Below are positions 12,086-22,919 of a DNA stretch of 64,000 nucleotides, piece after piece. The notes beneath the pieces were generated by a model that did not search any database, was not told where the DNA came from, and saw only the letters and a program-made list of their open reading frames with translations. Made by a program: the position numbers and the translations under genes. Where the stretch lies: assembly GCA_015680905.1 (NCBI GenBank), contig CM027383.1, forward strand, positions 92,392,001 to 92,456,000, in the 5' to 3' direction. Position 1 is the stretch's first letter. Each line of letters starts with the position of its first letter. Source of the DNA: Coptis chinensis. Lineage: Eukaryota; Streptophyta; Magnoliopsida; Ranunculales; Ranunculaceae.

Positions 12086-12995
12086 TGACCACGTTGTTAG
12101 GAAATGGCGTGTTGATGAGAAATCCGGAAAAGTCTAGATGAGTGGTGGATGAGACGTCATTCGAGGAGACGACTATTTGTGATTTGATGAAGTAGCCAAG
12201 GCCTCAGTTGTTGGGTTGAACGTCTGAACAAATAAAGAATGTAGCCTCGGTGATTGTACATTGTAGGTGCGGCTATTAGCCCTCAGTGATCAAAAGTTGT
12301 TGAATTGACATGCACTACGTCAAGCTATGCAATGAAAAACGTTACTAGTAGTTAGTAAGGATTTAGAGTAGTTGGTAAAACCAAAAAATGTAGATGTGTT
12401 AACTTGGATGTCAATGACGTGCTTGTATTCACTATGTCTCAATGAGGGCTTGATAAAAATCTACACCTCAATCATCAAATATCGTTTTTGGTGGAATGTT
12501 GTTTGAGGCCGTTGTAAGGGCACTCAACATATGCACCGAGAGTTAGGTCGTGGACCTACTTGGATTTGGAAGTCATGCATTGATGATGCCTTTGTAAGAG
12601 CGTTCGCCATGTGTATTTTGAAATTGATTTTTGGAGGATATAAATTAAAATCAAGCTCTCAGTTATCGAACATTGTGTATACTGAAACGTCAAGACGTCG
12701 TTGGTAGAAAATGTAAATGAAAATATAGAAATGTTTAGTATGGTTTGTTAGATGTTTTAAGCAAAATAATATTGGTTAAAGAGTAGGTGTACTCCCTAAA
12801 ATGTAGTTGTTAATGAGACGAGCCAAACAAAAATGAGAGCGCGAGTGAGTGGCTTAAACAAACTGGAGTGCTTGTTGTAAGTTGAGGTTGACCAAGTAGT
12901 TGAAGTTGGTAGAGACTTGAATATTTGAGTTTGAATTCTAGATTCATCACTAGATTGCCAAGTGAGTATTCAGGTTGTCATATGTGTGGCCCCAC

Positions 12996-13655
12996 TAGTG
13001 GTGTCAAATGGGTTGGGCCGGGCCAGGCCGGCCCTCAAACAACGAAGCTCTCATGCTTTGAGGCCCGGGCTAGCCCTACCCTCATTTGCCTAAAGGGCCA
13101 GGTTGGGTTGGGCCAATGCTTAAATCTCGAAGCCTTTATCCGCTCCTCAACTCTCTCAAAAGGGCTTGATGGGCTGGGCTTGAGGGCCAAACGTGAGGGT
13201 TGGATACTATGTTATACATTTAATTTACAAAATAAATTTATAAACATTAGTTAAAAATGATAAAATTGAATGCACTTGACAATTAAACCTTCAAACTACT
13301 AAAAAAACGTGGTAAAGTTGTATTAGTCCATTAAGATCAACTAAATTCATTTCATAAAATATTATAATGAAATTATAAGGTTGGCAAACGTAAGAGATAA
13401 ACGTTCTTTTAAGTGATTTTTAATGTATTAATGCTAAAATAAAATATATTGTATGAAGATTTATTAAAATATATGTGATAAATGTTGAGGGCCTAATGAG
13501 GGCCGGGCTTAAAAGATGGCTTAAGTTTCGAAGTCTAGGCCTTTACCCTCCCTTAAGCCCACGAATGTATGAGGACCTCATTTTGATAGCTTTTTCATCC
13601 CATGGACCGGGTTAGGACGGGCAGGCTAGGTTTGAAGGCCATTTTAACACCCCTA
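12996..13655. mobile_element. Non-autonomous hAT element, 660 bp
   Basis: The ends are TAGTGGTGTCAAATGGGTTG and, as reverse complement of the right end, TAGGGGTGTTAAAATGGCC. The flanks are a perfect 8-bp target duplication, GGCCCCAC at 12988-12995 and 13656-13663. The termini are GC-rich (GGGCCGGGCC) while the interior is AT-rich and non-coding. This is the usual look of a hAT MITE. The termini resemble but do not match those of the 4.1-kb hAT element in this window, so a different hAT family probably mobilised it. Confidence 0.9.
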
Positions 13656-14246
13656 GGCCCCACTAGTCATGGTCAACCAGTAATTGTCTTGTATAGAAAT
13701 GGCGGAGAAATCGTGTGCTTGATGCCGTGGGAACTAGGAGAGGCGTCGTGAATCGAATTGGAATGGATAATGATCTATTGAAGTCGTTCAAAAAGAGGGA
13801 CTTCCTGCAAAATAGGGAAAAAAAGGTCGAGACAACATAAGTTTTCTGGGACTCGCCTAAGATAAACCTCAAAATTAAGGCTAAATCTACCCTGCGCAGG
13901 TCGTATGGTGTGCTGTGAATTCTGGGCCACTCATACCAGGGGTGCGTGTGTATTGCGTGGCTGAAGTACTGAATCCAAAGGACATTTGTTACAGCAAGAT
14001 AAGACCAGCTCCAAAATTAAAGGCATGTGATAGGTCCAACGAAATATGAATTGCTGGTCAGCCAAATATGACAGCGAGATAGTCCAAAATAGGAGACTAG
14101 GTGGTCCGGTATAATTGGAGCTTGAATTGTGCATGTGTCTTATAGCAAGGTTTAACAGGACATCAATTGCAATTGTAACCAAATGTGAGTTGATTTAATT
14201 GCAATTCCCCACAGACGACAGACGACAGCGCTAACGCTAAATGTAA

Positions 14247-14887
14247 ATGTCTAGATTTAGCCTGAAAGACTATTAAGACATTATACCAAATTAAGAATTA
14301 GCTCTTAAATTAGGATGAGAAAAGGAGATAGTTTTGGTGGTTGTTAATGGCTCCTCTTCATGAGGATGAAGATGCATACATATCCAATAAATATATTGGA
14401 AGTGGTAGTGAAGTTTGAGTTAATAATTTAGATCGATTGAGATCAATAATCAGACTTGAAAGTGTTCACCGGATGCGACACGTGTATTGATGAGTACAAA
14501 TATGAGGTCAAAATGAATGACATGCTTCCACAAGAGGCACGGAGTAATAGCCGTAGGTGTTCAAGGTTGTCTGAACTGGCATAGGGTGTAATAATGGTGA
14601 GTATTCTATAATGATGGTGAATGACTGTAATGGTTTATATATTACGGCAGGAAGGAGACTTAAGAGTAATGGTAGCAATGATGACAGTGGCAGGTGATGA
14701 TGTCACGAGGTGGAGCTGAGTGACGAGTTGCTAGTGCTGATATGTATGCGAGTCTTTGAGTATGGTGAGTGTCCAAGTCGGCTTCAAGTGTGACGGGTAT
14801 CCGTGTGTCTGAGGTCGAACTATGCGTTGAGAGAGTAGTTGTATGTGGGTCTTGTGCACATCACGTGTCTAGTGGAATGTCCCTTAA
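14247..14887 (+). repeat. Diverged direct repeat, copy B
   Basis: This is the partner of copy A at 11417, in the same orientation and starting TGTCTAGATTTAGCCTGAAA. It lacks ~35 bp near the GAGTCAAGCC region of A and diverges abruptly from it after GTGGAATGTCCCTT. It ends about 150 bp before the left LTR of the gypsy element. Confidence 0.6.
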
Positions 14888-15040
14888 ACATTTTTTGATA
14901 CATGTTGCCAGTAAAACATAAATGACGTTTTTATTGGACGAAAAACACAAATAACATTAAGCACACTATAGTGATGAATTTTCTTAGCATACTTTCAAGT
15001 ATGATCGTTTTCATTATTGTGAATCCAATAATGTTGTGAG

Positions 15041-15692
15041 TGTAGTGGGCAAATATCGTACCTGTAAATATGTTCATTTCAGTATTTTAAAACTCGAGAT
15101 ATTGGCATAAAGGTCAATATCTCGGTAAATCTCGTGGGTGTTTGAATTATGTTGTAGGTAGAAGGCGGGAAATGAGAAAAGAAAACAAGGGACACGTGCC
15201 AAAGATTGACTGGGTCCAAGCCAAATCAAGACACTGTATAAAGACTGGAAGAACATCATAATATCGTACCTGTAAATATGTTCATTTCCGTATTTTAAAA
15301 CTCGAGATATTGGCATAAAGGCCAATATCTCGGTAAATCTTGTAGGTGTTTGAATTGTGTTGCAGGTAGAAGGCGGGAAATGAGAAAGAAAGACAAGGGA
15401 CACGTGTCAAAGATTGACTGGGTCCAAGCCAAATCAGGACACTATATAATGATTGGAAGAACATCAGAAAGAGATTCATGTTTTCATTTAGTCCAGATTA
15501 CAAGAAACTGTAAAAATAGGAGAGAGAAATAAAGAGAAAGAGAGATTCTAAACATCTATCGCCAATCAATAAAACTTTGATTCAATTCATCTTCTTCATT
15601 CATTCTTTCCATTTATTCTTTTCAATCATTCTGTTCACTAGTAAGATTGTGTGATCTTAGAACATTTAAGAAATGTGTTCTTAGACATCACA
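15041..15692 (+). repeat. Left LTR, with an internal ~200-bp tandem duplication
   Basis: It starts TGTAGTGGGCAAATATCGTA and ends GACATCACA just before the primer-binding site. Compared with the 417-bp right LTR it is longer, because the segment from ATATCGTACCTGTAAATATG to AAGAACATCA is present twice (~15053-15261 and ~15262-15468). A TATATAA-like box sits in the second copy near 15443. Confidence 0.9.
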
Positions 15693-15693
15693 T

Positions 15694-15710
15694 TGGCGCC
15701 GTCTGTGTAT
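15694..15710 (+). promoter_or_regulatory. Primer-binding site of the LTR element
   Basis: TGGCGCCGTCTGTG begins two bases after the left LTR. This form is common in Tat and related plant gypsy elements, where a host tRNA 3' end primes minus-strand synthesis. The particular tRNA was not determined. Confidence 0.75.
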
Positions 15711-15803
15711 CTAGAACAAGAAATTTTTTGATTTTCTTCTTCTAAGATCCAGAATCCATAGGTTTTCTAAGAGATTTGAGTGAAGGAAGTGTGTTAGAAG
15801 AAT

Positions 15804-16910
15804 ATGAATTTGGTTGCAATGGCTCCTAGGAAGAAAGCAAACTGCAAAAGAATGGAGAATGATAATCAATCGGATACAAGGAACACAAGAGCTTCAGTAA
15901 GTCGGAGGGAGGTGGAAACAAATGTGAATATGGAGGTATCGTTTCAGGAATTGTTGAAAAAGATGAAAGAATTAGAGAGGCAGAATGCTATTTTATTAAA
16001 AGAGAATCGCGAGATGAAGAAAGGGGAATCAATGTTGAATAGAGGAGGTCCAAGTAATGTGGTTAGGAATTTTCAGGAAGAAGAAGAGGAGGAATGTAGT
16101 TCGAAATTGGGTAGTCATGATATGGGAAAGGCATCAATAAGAAATGAGAAAGGGGCAGAAGTATCACCAGTAGCTGAAATGCCGATACAACAGCCCATCA
16201 CTAAGGAGATTATACAAGAAATGATGTTAAAACAATTGGGAAACCAAGTGCTCGAGAAGACTTCAGCGTCAATAAGGAAATTGGCAGATGATGTTAGTAG
16301 AAATCCAATACATCAAAGTATCGAAATGATGCCTGTTCCGCCGAAGTTTAAACTGCCTAAATTCACTCAATATGATGGCTCATTGGATCCAATGGACCAT
16401 CTCTTTGCATTTCAGCATCAATTTTCAATATATAAGGGAACTGCATATCTGGATTCATTGTTATGCAAATCCTTTTCTTCAAGTCTAAAGGGGAAGGCAT
16501 TAAAGTGGTTTTGTTCTTTACAAGAGGGGGGGGGGGGGTCAATATCATGTTATAGGGAGATTGAAGAGAAATTTCTGACCAATTATGGACATCAGCGAGT
16601 GAAACCAAAGCAGGTGTCGGTTTTGTTCCAATTGAAGCAAGGAAAAAAGGAATCTCTGAAAGGTTTCTTATCCAGGTTCAAGGCAGAAGCACAGTTAGTA
16701 GAACATTTGGATGAGTCTGAGATGACAATAGTAATGGCATTTCAAACAGGGCTCATTCTTGCGTCCGATATGCATAAGTATATGCTTCGAAAGGATATTA
16801 AGACTTTGAGAGAGCTTTATGATAAAGCTGAGAAAGATGTGCAAGTTGAAGAGGGTGTTCTATCAGCTTTAGTTCAACCTGTGTTACAAGTATCTGAGGC
16901 AAGTAAATAA
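15804..16910 (+). other. gag region of the Tat-lineage fossil
   Basis: The region encodes a gag-like protein of ~370 residues. It starts with a basic stretch (APRKKANCKRM) and a coiled-coil-like part (FQELLKKMKELERQNAILL). The retrotransposon gag core follows: PPKFKLPKFTQYDGSLDP, DHLFAFQHQFSIYKG, LKGKALKWF and SLKGFLSRFKAEAQLVEHL. It lies ~110 bp after the primer-binding site. Gag would form the particle. The element as a whole is degraded and is treated as a fossil. Confidence 0.88.
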
Positions 16911-17199
16911 GACAAAGAAAAGACCCACCATAAATCCGATAAGCGAAAGGCGAATGATTCTTATTCGAAATCCGATGGCCAACCTTCACAGAAGAAGAAA
17001 TTTGATAGGTCATTAAGAGAGGAGTTGGATCTGTCCAATTATATCGCTATTAATACCACATTGGAAGACATCTTGATAAGGGTGGGAAAAGAACCTTATT
17101 TCCAACATCCGACTCATAAGCCTCGAGGAGATAGACGATAAACCCTTCTGTAATTTTCACAAGGTAAAGAATCATGAGACAAACAAATGTCTTCAATTG

Positions 17200-20100
17200 C
17201 TCAAGGAAGTGGATTGATTAATGAGAGATGGAAAGCTCAGGGAGTTTAGAGTTGATGCCAGACCAGAAGTTGCGGCGGTGATGAATGATAAACCTTTAGT
17301 GGTGATCAATATGATATACAAAGGGGTTATCCCACAGAAAAAAATCATAAGGGATAAAATTCGAAAGATATCGACAGTTAAGGAGGTGCTGGAAGTAAAT
17401 GTGGAACCGATACCAGTAGACCCTACCTTCATATCGGCAAGTATACCTGGAGCTATTATGTTTGTACCTGACGATTTGTCAAAGGTAATGTTGCCTCATG
17501 ATAATGCTATGTTGATTACATTAAGAATATCAGGTTATGATGTGCAAAAGATATTGGTATATTGTGGTAGTTCCATCAATATTTTGTTTTGGAAAGCGTA
17601 TACAGGCATCGGATTTGAAGAGTCCCATTTAAAAGAACCACAGTTTAATTTGTATGGTTTTAATGGGACCTCAACAAGACCGGCGGGGGAAATCAAGTTA
17701 CAAGTAAGGGCAGGCCTACGGACTATTATGACTAAGTTTATAGTCATAAAACATCATTCAGATCATAATGTTATTTTGTGAAGAAAATGGATACATGCTA
17801 TAAGGGCAGTTCCGAGTACTTTTTATCAAGTTATCAAATTTCCGACAGCGTATGGGCCACATGAGATAAGAGGCGACCCGGTCGGAAACCGAGAAGTGTA
17901 ATTTTGCTACCGTGAAGGGTATGATGAAAGAGAAGAAAGTGGAAACTGGGGGCGTCTCGGAAGTCACCAGATAGCAATTAATGGAAAGTTCATCTCCAAG
18001 ATCCGATAGTAAAAATCGTTAGGAGGATGTTAGATTTACATCGGAGATGAAGATAGATCCCGAGATAATCCTAAGTAAGACAATGGAAGAAGTGCAAAAG
18101 ATCAATATCGGACAAGACAATGAAAGTTGCTTCACTTTCATTGGAACAGAGTTGAGTTCATAAATCAAGAGTGATTTAATTGAGTTTCTAAAGAAGAATA
18201 AAGATGTATTTGCTTGGTCGATGGCTGATCTTCCTGGTATCGACCCTCAGATATGTTCCCATAAATTGAATATGCGAGAATGAGCAACCCCAGTTCATCA
18301 ACGTCATAGAAGGGTCAGGCCGATATTCGTGCAAGCAGTACAAAATGAAATTCAGAAAATGCTAGAATGTGGAATCATCAAAGAGATCGATAATTCAGAA
18401 TGAGTTGCAAACATTGTGGTTGTCCCGAAAAAGAATGGCAAGATTCGGATATGTGTTGATTTCACAGATGTTAACAAACAATGCCCAAAGGACTACTATC
18501 CGATGCCTATAATTGATGAACTGGTGGATAGAACAGCTAGATTCGAATTGTTGAGTTTCTGCAATGGTCATTCCGGGTATTTCCAGATTGTTATGTCAAT
18601 ATTAGATCAATTGAAGACAACATTTGTTGTTGAATTATTGTTTCATTAGAATGTCATTCGGTTTGAAGAATGTAGGGGCAACCTATCAACGATTGGTGGA
18701 AAAGATGTTCAAGCATATGATTAAGCATATTGTAGAAGTGTATATAGATAATATGGTCATCAAATCAAAGAAGGCGTGTAACCATGTTCAAGATTTGGAT
18801 ACGGTGTTTCGAATATTCCGATAGTTTAATATGAAGTTTAACCCTGAGAAATGTACTTTTGGGGTAAGTTCAGGAAAATTCCTTGGATATATCGTTACAA
18901 AGTGAGGAATTTATGTTAACCCAGATCAGATTCGAGCTATCCAACAGATGCTTTCACCCAGTACAAGGAAGCAAATTCAAAAGCTTACAGGTAGAATTGC
19001 AGCATTGAATAGGTTTATATCTCGAACTTCTGATAGATGTAAACCTTTATTCAAACTATTGAAGAAGAATACAAAATTTGTATGGGGTGAGGAATGCGAA
19101 CTCGCGTTCACCGAGTTAAAAAAGTATTTGTAAGAAGTACCAACTCTGATAAAACCAGAAGAAGGCGATACACTATTCTTATATCTCGCCATCTCGGATT
19201 TCACTATAAGTTCAATACTCGTCAAAGTGGAAGATGGAGCTGAGTGACTGTGTATTTTCAATCTAAAACAATGCTCGAAGCTGAAACTCGATACTCAATG
19301 TTAGAAAAATATGCATTAGCTCTCCTATATTCTACTCAAAGGTTAAAGCTTTATTTTCAATCCCATTCAGTAGTAGTAATGACAAATCTTCCTTTGAAGC
19401 AAACTTTAGCTAAGATAGCTAAGTCGGGGAGAATGGCGAAGTGGTCGGTTTTATTAATGAGTTTGGGATTGAATATAAGAATAGAGTATCAGAGAAAAGC
19501 CAAGTTCTGGTTGACTTCTTAGCAGATTTTCCTGCTAAAGATGAAGATTGGAAAGCTGAAGAAGATAATCTTCTATTGTTGTCAAGAGCCGGATAATGCA
19601 ATGGATGAGGATGATCCTTGGGTGGGTACAAATGGATGGAGACTTTTTGTAGATGGATCATCAGGGCAAAAGGGATATGGTATTGGTGCTGTTCTAATAA
19701 CTCCAGAAAACCAAAGACTCGAGTCAGCAGTTACTTTAGGTTTTCACGCTTCTAACAATGAAGCTGAATATGAGGCTCTAATAACAGGCTTAGAGATGGC
19801 TAAATCATTAAATGTCAAAGACTTATCAGTCTTCAGTGATTCACAATTGGTGATAAGCCAGATCAATGGAGGATATGCTGCAAAATGCGACAACATGATA
19901 GATTATCTAAATTTGGTGAAAATGAAACTCAAGGATTTTAGGAAGATTATTTTTCAGCATCTCGACAAGGGGAGAAAACCGACATGCCGATGCATTGGCA
20001 TATGTAGCTGCAATGCTTGGAAATGAGGAAGGTCGTCTGTTGCATATCGGTGTTCAGCAAACTCTAAGCATTAATACAAAACATACAAAAGTAATGGAAA

Positions 20101-21200
20101 TAGACACGATGGGGGCGTCATGGTTGAATGATTATGTGCTATTTTTGTTAGAATGAAAATTGCCATCATATAAGAATGAGGCTAGAAGGATAAAAGGAGG
20201 AGCTGAAAGATATCTATTAATTGATGATCAACTATATCGGAAAAATCTAGGAGGACCACATTTAAAATGTATATTGGCAGAAGAATCGCAGAAATGCATG
20301 AAGGGAAATGTGGGAATCATTCGGCAGGAAGATCGTTGGCAAGTAAGATTGCAAGGTAGGGATATTTCTGGCCACAAATGCGGAGGGATTGTCTGGGATA
20401 TGCAAAGAAGTGTATCCAATGTCAAAAGCATGGACATACCATTCATGTGCCAACAGAGGAGTTACATTGTGTCTCAAACCCATGGCCATTTGCATTGTGG
20501 GGGATGGACATAGTGGGCCCTTTAGTGCCGAGAAAAGGGAAGAAAAGATTCATGTTAGCAGTAACTGACTACTTCACTAAGTGGGTAGAAGCGATAGCCT
20601 TGCAACATATCAAAGAGCAGGACATCACCGGCTTTTTATTTGAGAGAGTGGTTTGCCAATATGGATTGCCATATGCTATTATATCAAATAATGGTCCTCA
20701 ATTTATTGGTGGTAAAGTGAAAGATTTTTTAGAATCATACAAGATTAAGCATTTTACATCGGCACCTTACTACGCTCAAGGAAACGGGCAAGCCGAAGCA
20801 ACAAATAAGACCATTATGGACAACATCAAAAAGAAGTTGGAGGATAAGAAAACTTTATGGGTTGATGAGTTAAATAGTGTGTTATGGGCATACAGAACAA
20901 CTCCAAGAATAACAATGGGGGAATCGCCATTTACCCTAGCTAATGGCATGAAAGCAGTGACACCAGCTGAGATGGTAGTATCGACATCAAGAACAATGCT
21001 TGTAGAAAAAGGGTTGAATGACTAGGGGATGCAGGCAGAAGTCTTGAATTTGGAAGAGAGAAGGGAGCAAGCAAGAATGAAGCTTGATTCTTATCACAAG
21101 CAGCTCAGAAAAGCATTCAATAAGAAAGTTAAAGAAAGAAATTTCCAAGAATGTGACCTAGTGCTAAAAGAGGTTACATAGTTGACAAAAGAAAAGGGAG
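17200..21200 (+). other. pol region of the Tat-lineage fossil: PR, RT, RNase H, second RNase H, integrase
   Basis: Domain order along the + strand is as follows. A protease-like stretch lies at ~17.4-17.8 kb. Reverse transcriptase lies at ~18.2-18.8 kb (ICVDFTDVNKQCPKD, the SFGLKN box, and a VYIDNM form of the catalytic motif). RNase H is at ~18.9-19.5 kb. A second RNase H of archaeal type is at ~19.6-20.0 kb (LFVDGSSGQKGYGIG, NNEAEYEALITGLEMA, FSDSQLVISQINGGY). Integrase is at ~20.2-21.2 kb (GMDIVGPL, YFTKWVEAIAL, APYYAQGNGQAEATNK). Two RNase H domains in tandem are the hallmark of Tat elements. The region is broken many times and cannot be expressed as one polyprotein. Confidence 0.9.
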
Positions 21201-21464
21201 ATGGGAAGTTATCGGCAAAATTAGAAAGGTCCATACATTGTTCACAAAGTGGGGATAAATGGAGTGTATTATCTAAAGAAAGCTGATGGTGAATTGCTAG
21301 CAAAACCTTAAAATATCAATAATTTGAAGGTATTCTATAAATAGTGTATTTTTTGAAATTTTATGGGAAATTAACATGTGTAGCATGAATTTTCAATTCA
21401 ATACAAATGGATTCAAATTTCAAATTTCAATTTTCATATAAAAATATATGGTGTTATCATATGA

Positions 21465-22200
21465 TAAAAAGTCCTGGTATCGATAAAAATATTGATATTA
21501 GGCATATCGTCAAAAAGTCCTGATATCAAAAACAGTGGCAGATATCAGGCATAAAAAGTCCTGGTATCGATATAAGTATTGATATCAAGCATATCGGCAA
21601 TAAGTCCTGACATCAGAAACAGTGGTAGATAGCATAAAAAGTCCTGGTATCGATAGAAATATTGATATCAGGCATATTGTCAAAAAGTTATGATATCAGA
21701 AACAGTGGCAGATATCAGGCATAAAAAGTCCTGGTATCGATAGAAATGTTGGTATTATGCATATTGTCAAAAAGTCATGATATCAGAAATAGTGGTAGAT
21801 ATCAGGCATAAGAAATCTTGGTATCGATAGAAATGTTGGTATCAGGCATATTGTCAAAAAGTCTTAATATTAGAAACAGTGGCAGATATCAGGCATAAGA
21901 AGTCCTGGTAACAACAAACGTGTTGGTATCAGGCATATTGTCAAAAGTCCTAGTATTGACAGAAATATTGATATTAGGCGTAAAAAGTCCTGGTATTGAC
22001 AGACGTGTTGATATCATGCATATTGTCAAAAAGTTCTGATATCAAAAACAGTGGCAGATATCAGACATAAAAAATTCCTGAGATTAACAAAATGTTGATC
22101 TCAGGCAGATTGTCAAAAAGTCCTAATAAAAAACAGGGGCAGATATCAAGCAGGAGAGGTTCTGAGAAGTACAAAAATGATAATATCGGACAAGATATCA
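21465..22200 (+). repeat. Tandem array 1 in the 3' region of the Tat element (~86-bp unit)
   Basis: About eight imperfect copies of a unit built from GTCCTGGTATCGATA, ATATTGATATCAGGCAT, TTGTCAAAAAGTCCTGATATC and AGAAACAGTGGCAGATATCAG. It is rich in GATATC and ATCGAT palindromes. It lies just after integrase, where Tat and Ogre elements often carry tandem repeats. Confidence 0.85.
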
Positions 22201-22254
22201 GCAAAGGATGAGGCATTAGAGATCATTCAATAATAAAGGTATGTTGCAATGATT

Positions 22255-22790
22255 TATATTAGTTCTACAAGTTTAAGTATTGCTGATACTCTCTTTTTGG
22301 TTGAGGATATCGAAAATTGTATTTTCTTTTTAATACAAGGTTAAGTATCACCGATACTCTCTTTTTGGTTGAGGATATCGAAAATTGTATTTTTTTTTGA
22401 TACAAGGTTAAGTATCAGCCGATACTCTCTTTTTGGTTGAGGATATCGAAAATTATATTTTCTTTTTGATACAAAGTTTAAGTATTGCCGATACTCTCTT
22501 TTTGGTTGAGGATATCGAAAATTATATTTTCTTTTTGATACAAGGTTAAGTATCGCCGATACTCTCTTTTTGGTTGAGGATATCGAAAATTATATTTTCC
22601 TTTTGATACAAAGTTTAAGTATCGTCGATACTCTCTTTTTGATTGAGGATATCGAAAATAATATTTTCTTTTTTATACAAATTTAAGTATTGTCGATACT
22701 CTCTTTTTGGTTGAGGATATCAAAAATTGTATTTTCTTTTTGATACAAGTCAAAGTATCATCGATACTATCTCCTTGTTAAGGGGATTGA
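22255..22790 (+). repeat. Tandem array 2 in the 3' region of the Tat element (~70-bp unit)
   Basis: About eight copies of a unit reading AAGTATCGCCGATACTCTC, TTTTTGGTTGAGGATATCG, AAAATTGTATTTTCTTTTTG, ATACAAGGTT, with a period near 70 bp. Each unit contains the near-palindrome TATCGCCGATA. Unit-to-unit identity is high, so expansion is probably younger than much of the element's decay or was homogenised. Confidence 0.88.
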
Positions 22791-22919
22791 AAAATTTGAT
22801 TTTCGATGGTGGTAAATGTAAATAAGGGAAAAATACAAATAATGGCAAATAGTCATGGCAAAAAACCAATGGAAGTTAGAATTTATAACAATCAAAAAGT
22901 ATAACTTGTCCGAAATTAC

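Larger units (their letters stand above)
10952..15040. other. Gene-free repeat block between the MITE and the LTR element
   Basis: No host gene is recognisable. At ~11160-11400 several short phrases (TTGATG.ACGAACAATG, GTTGAGGTATAAACAA) repeat locally. The rest consists of the two diverged copies listed separately (11417-12085 and 14247-14887), a 660-bp hAT-derived insertion (12996-13655) and unidentified DNA. Composition is richer in G on the + strand over ~11.6-12.6 kb and 14.4-14.9 kb than in neighbouring DNA, as expected of old repeat sequence. Confidence 0.5.

Noticed and set aside
13931-14182. Short minus-strand open frame
   Set aside because: Lies in unidentified repeat DNA, with no conserved motif or splice context.
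21465-22790. CRISPR-like or centromeric satellite array
   Set aside because: Units are directly adjacent without unique spacers, in a plant retroelement 3' region; the arrays are too short for a satellite block.
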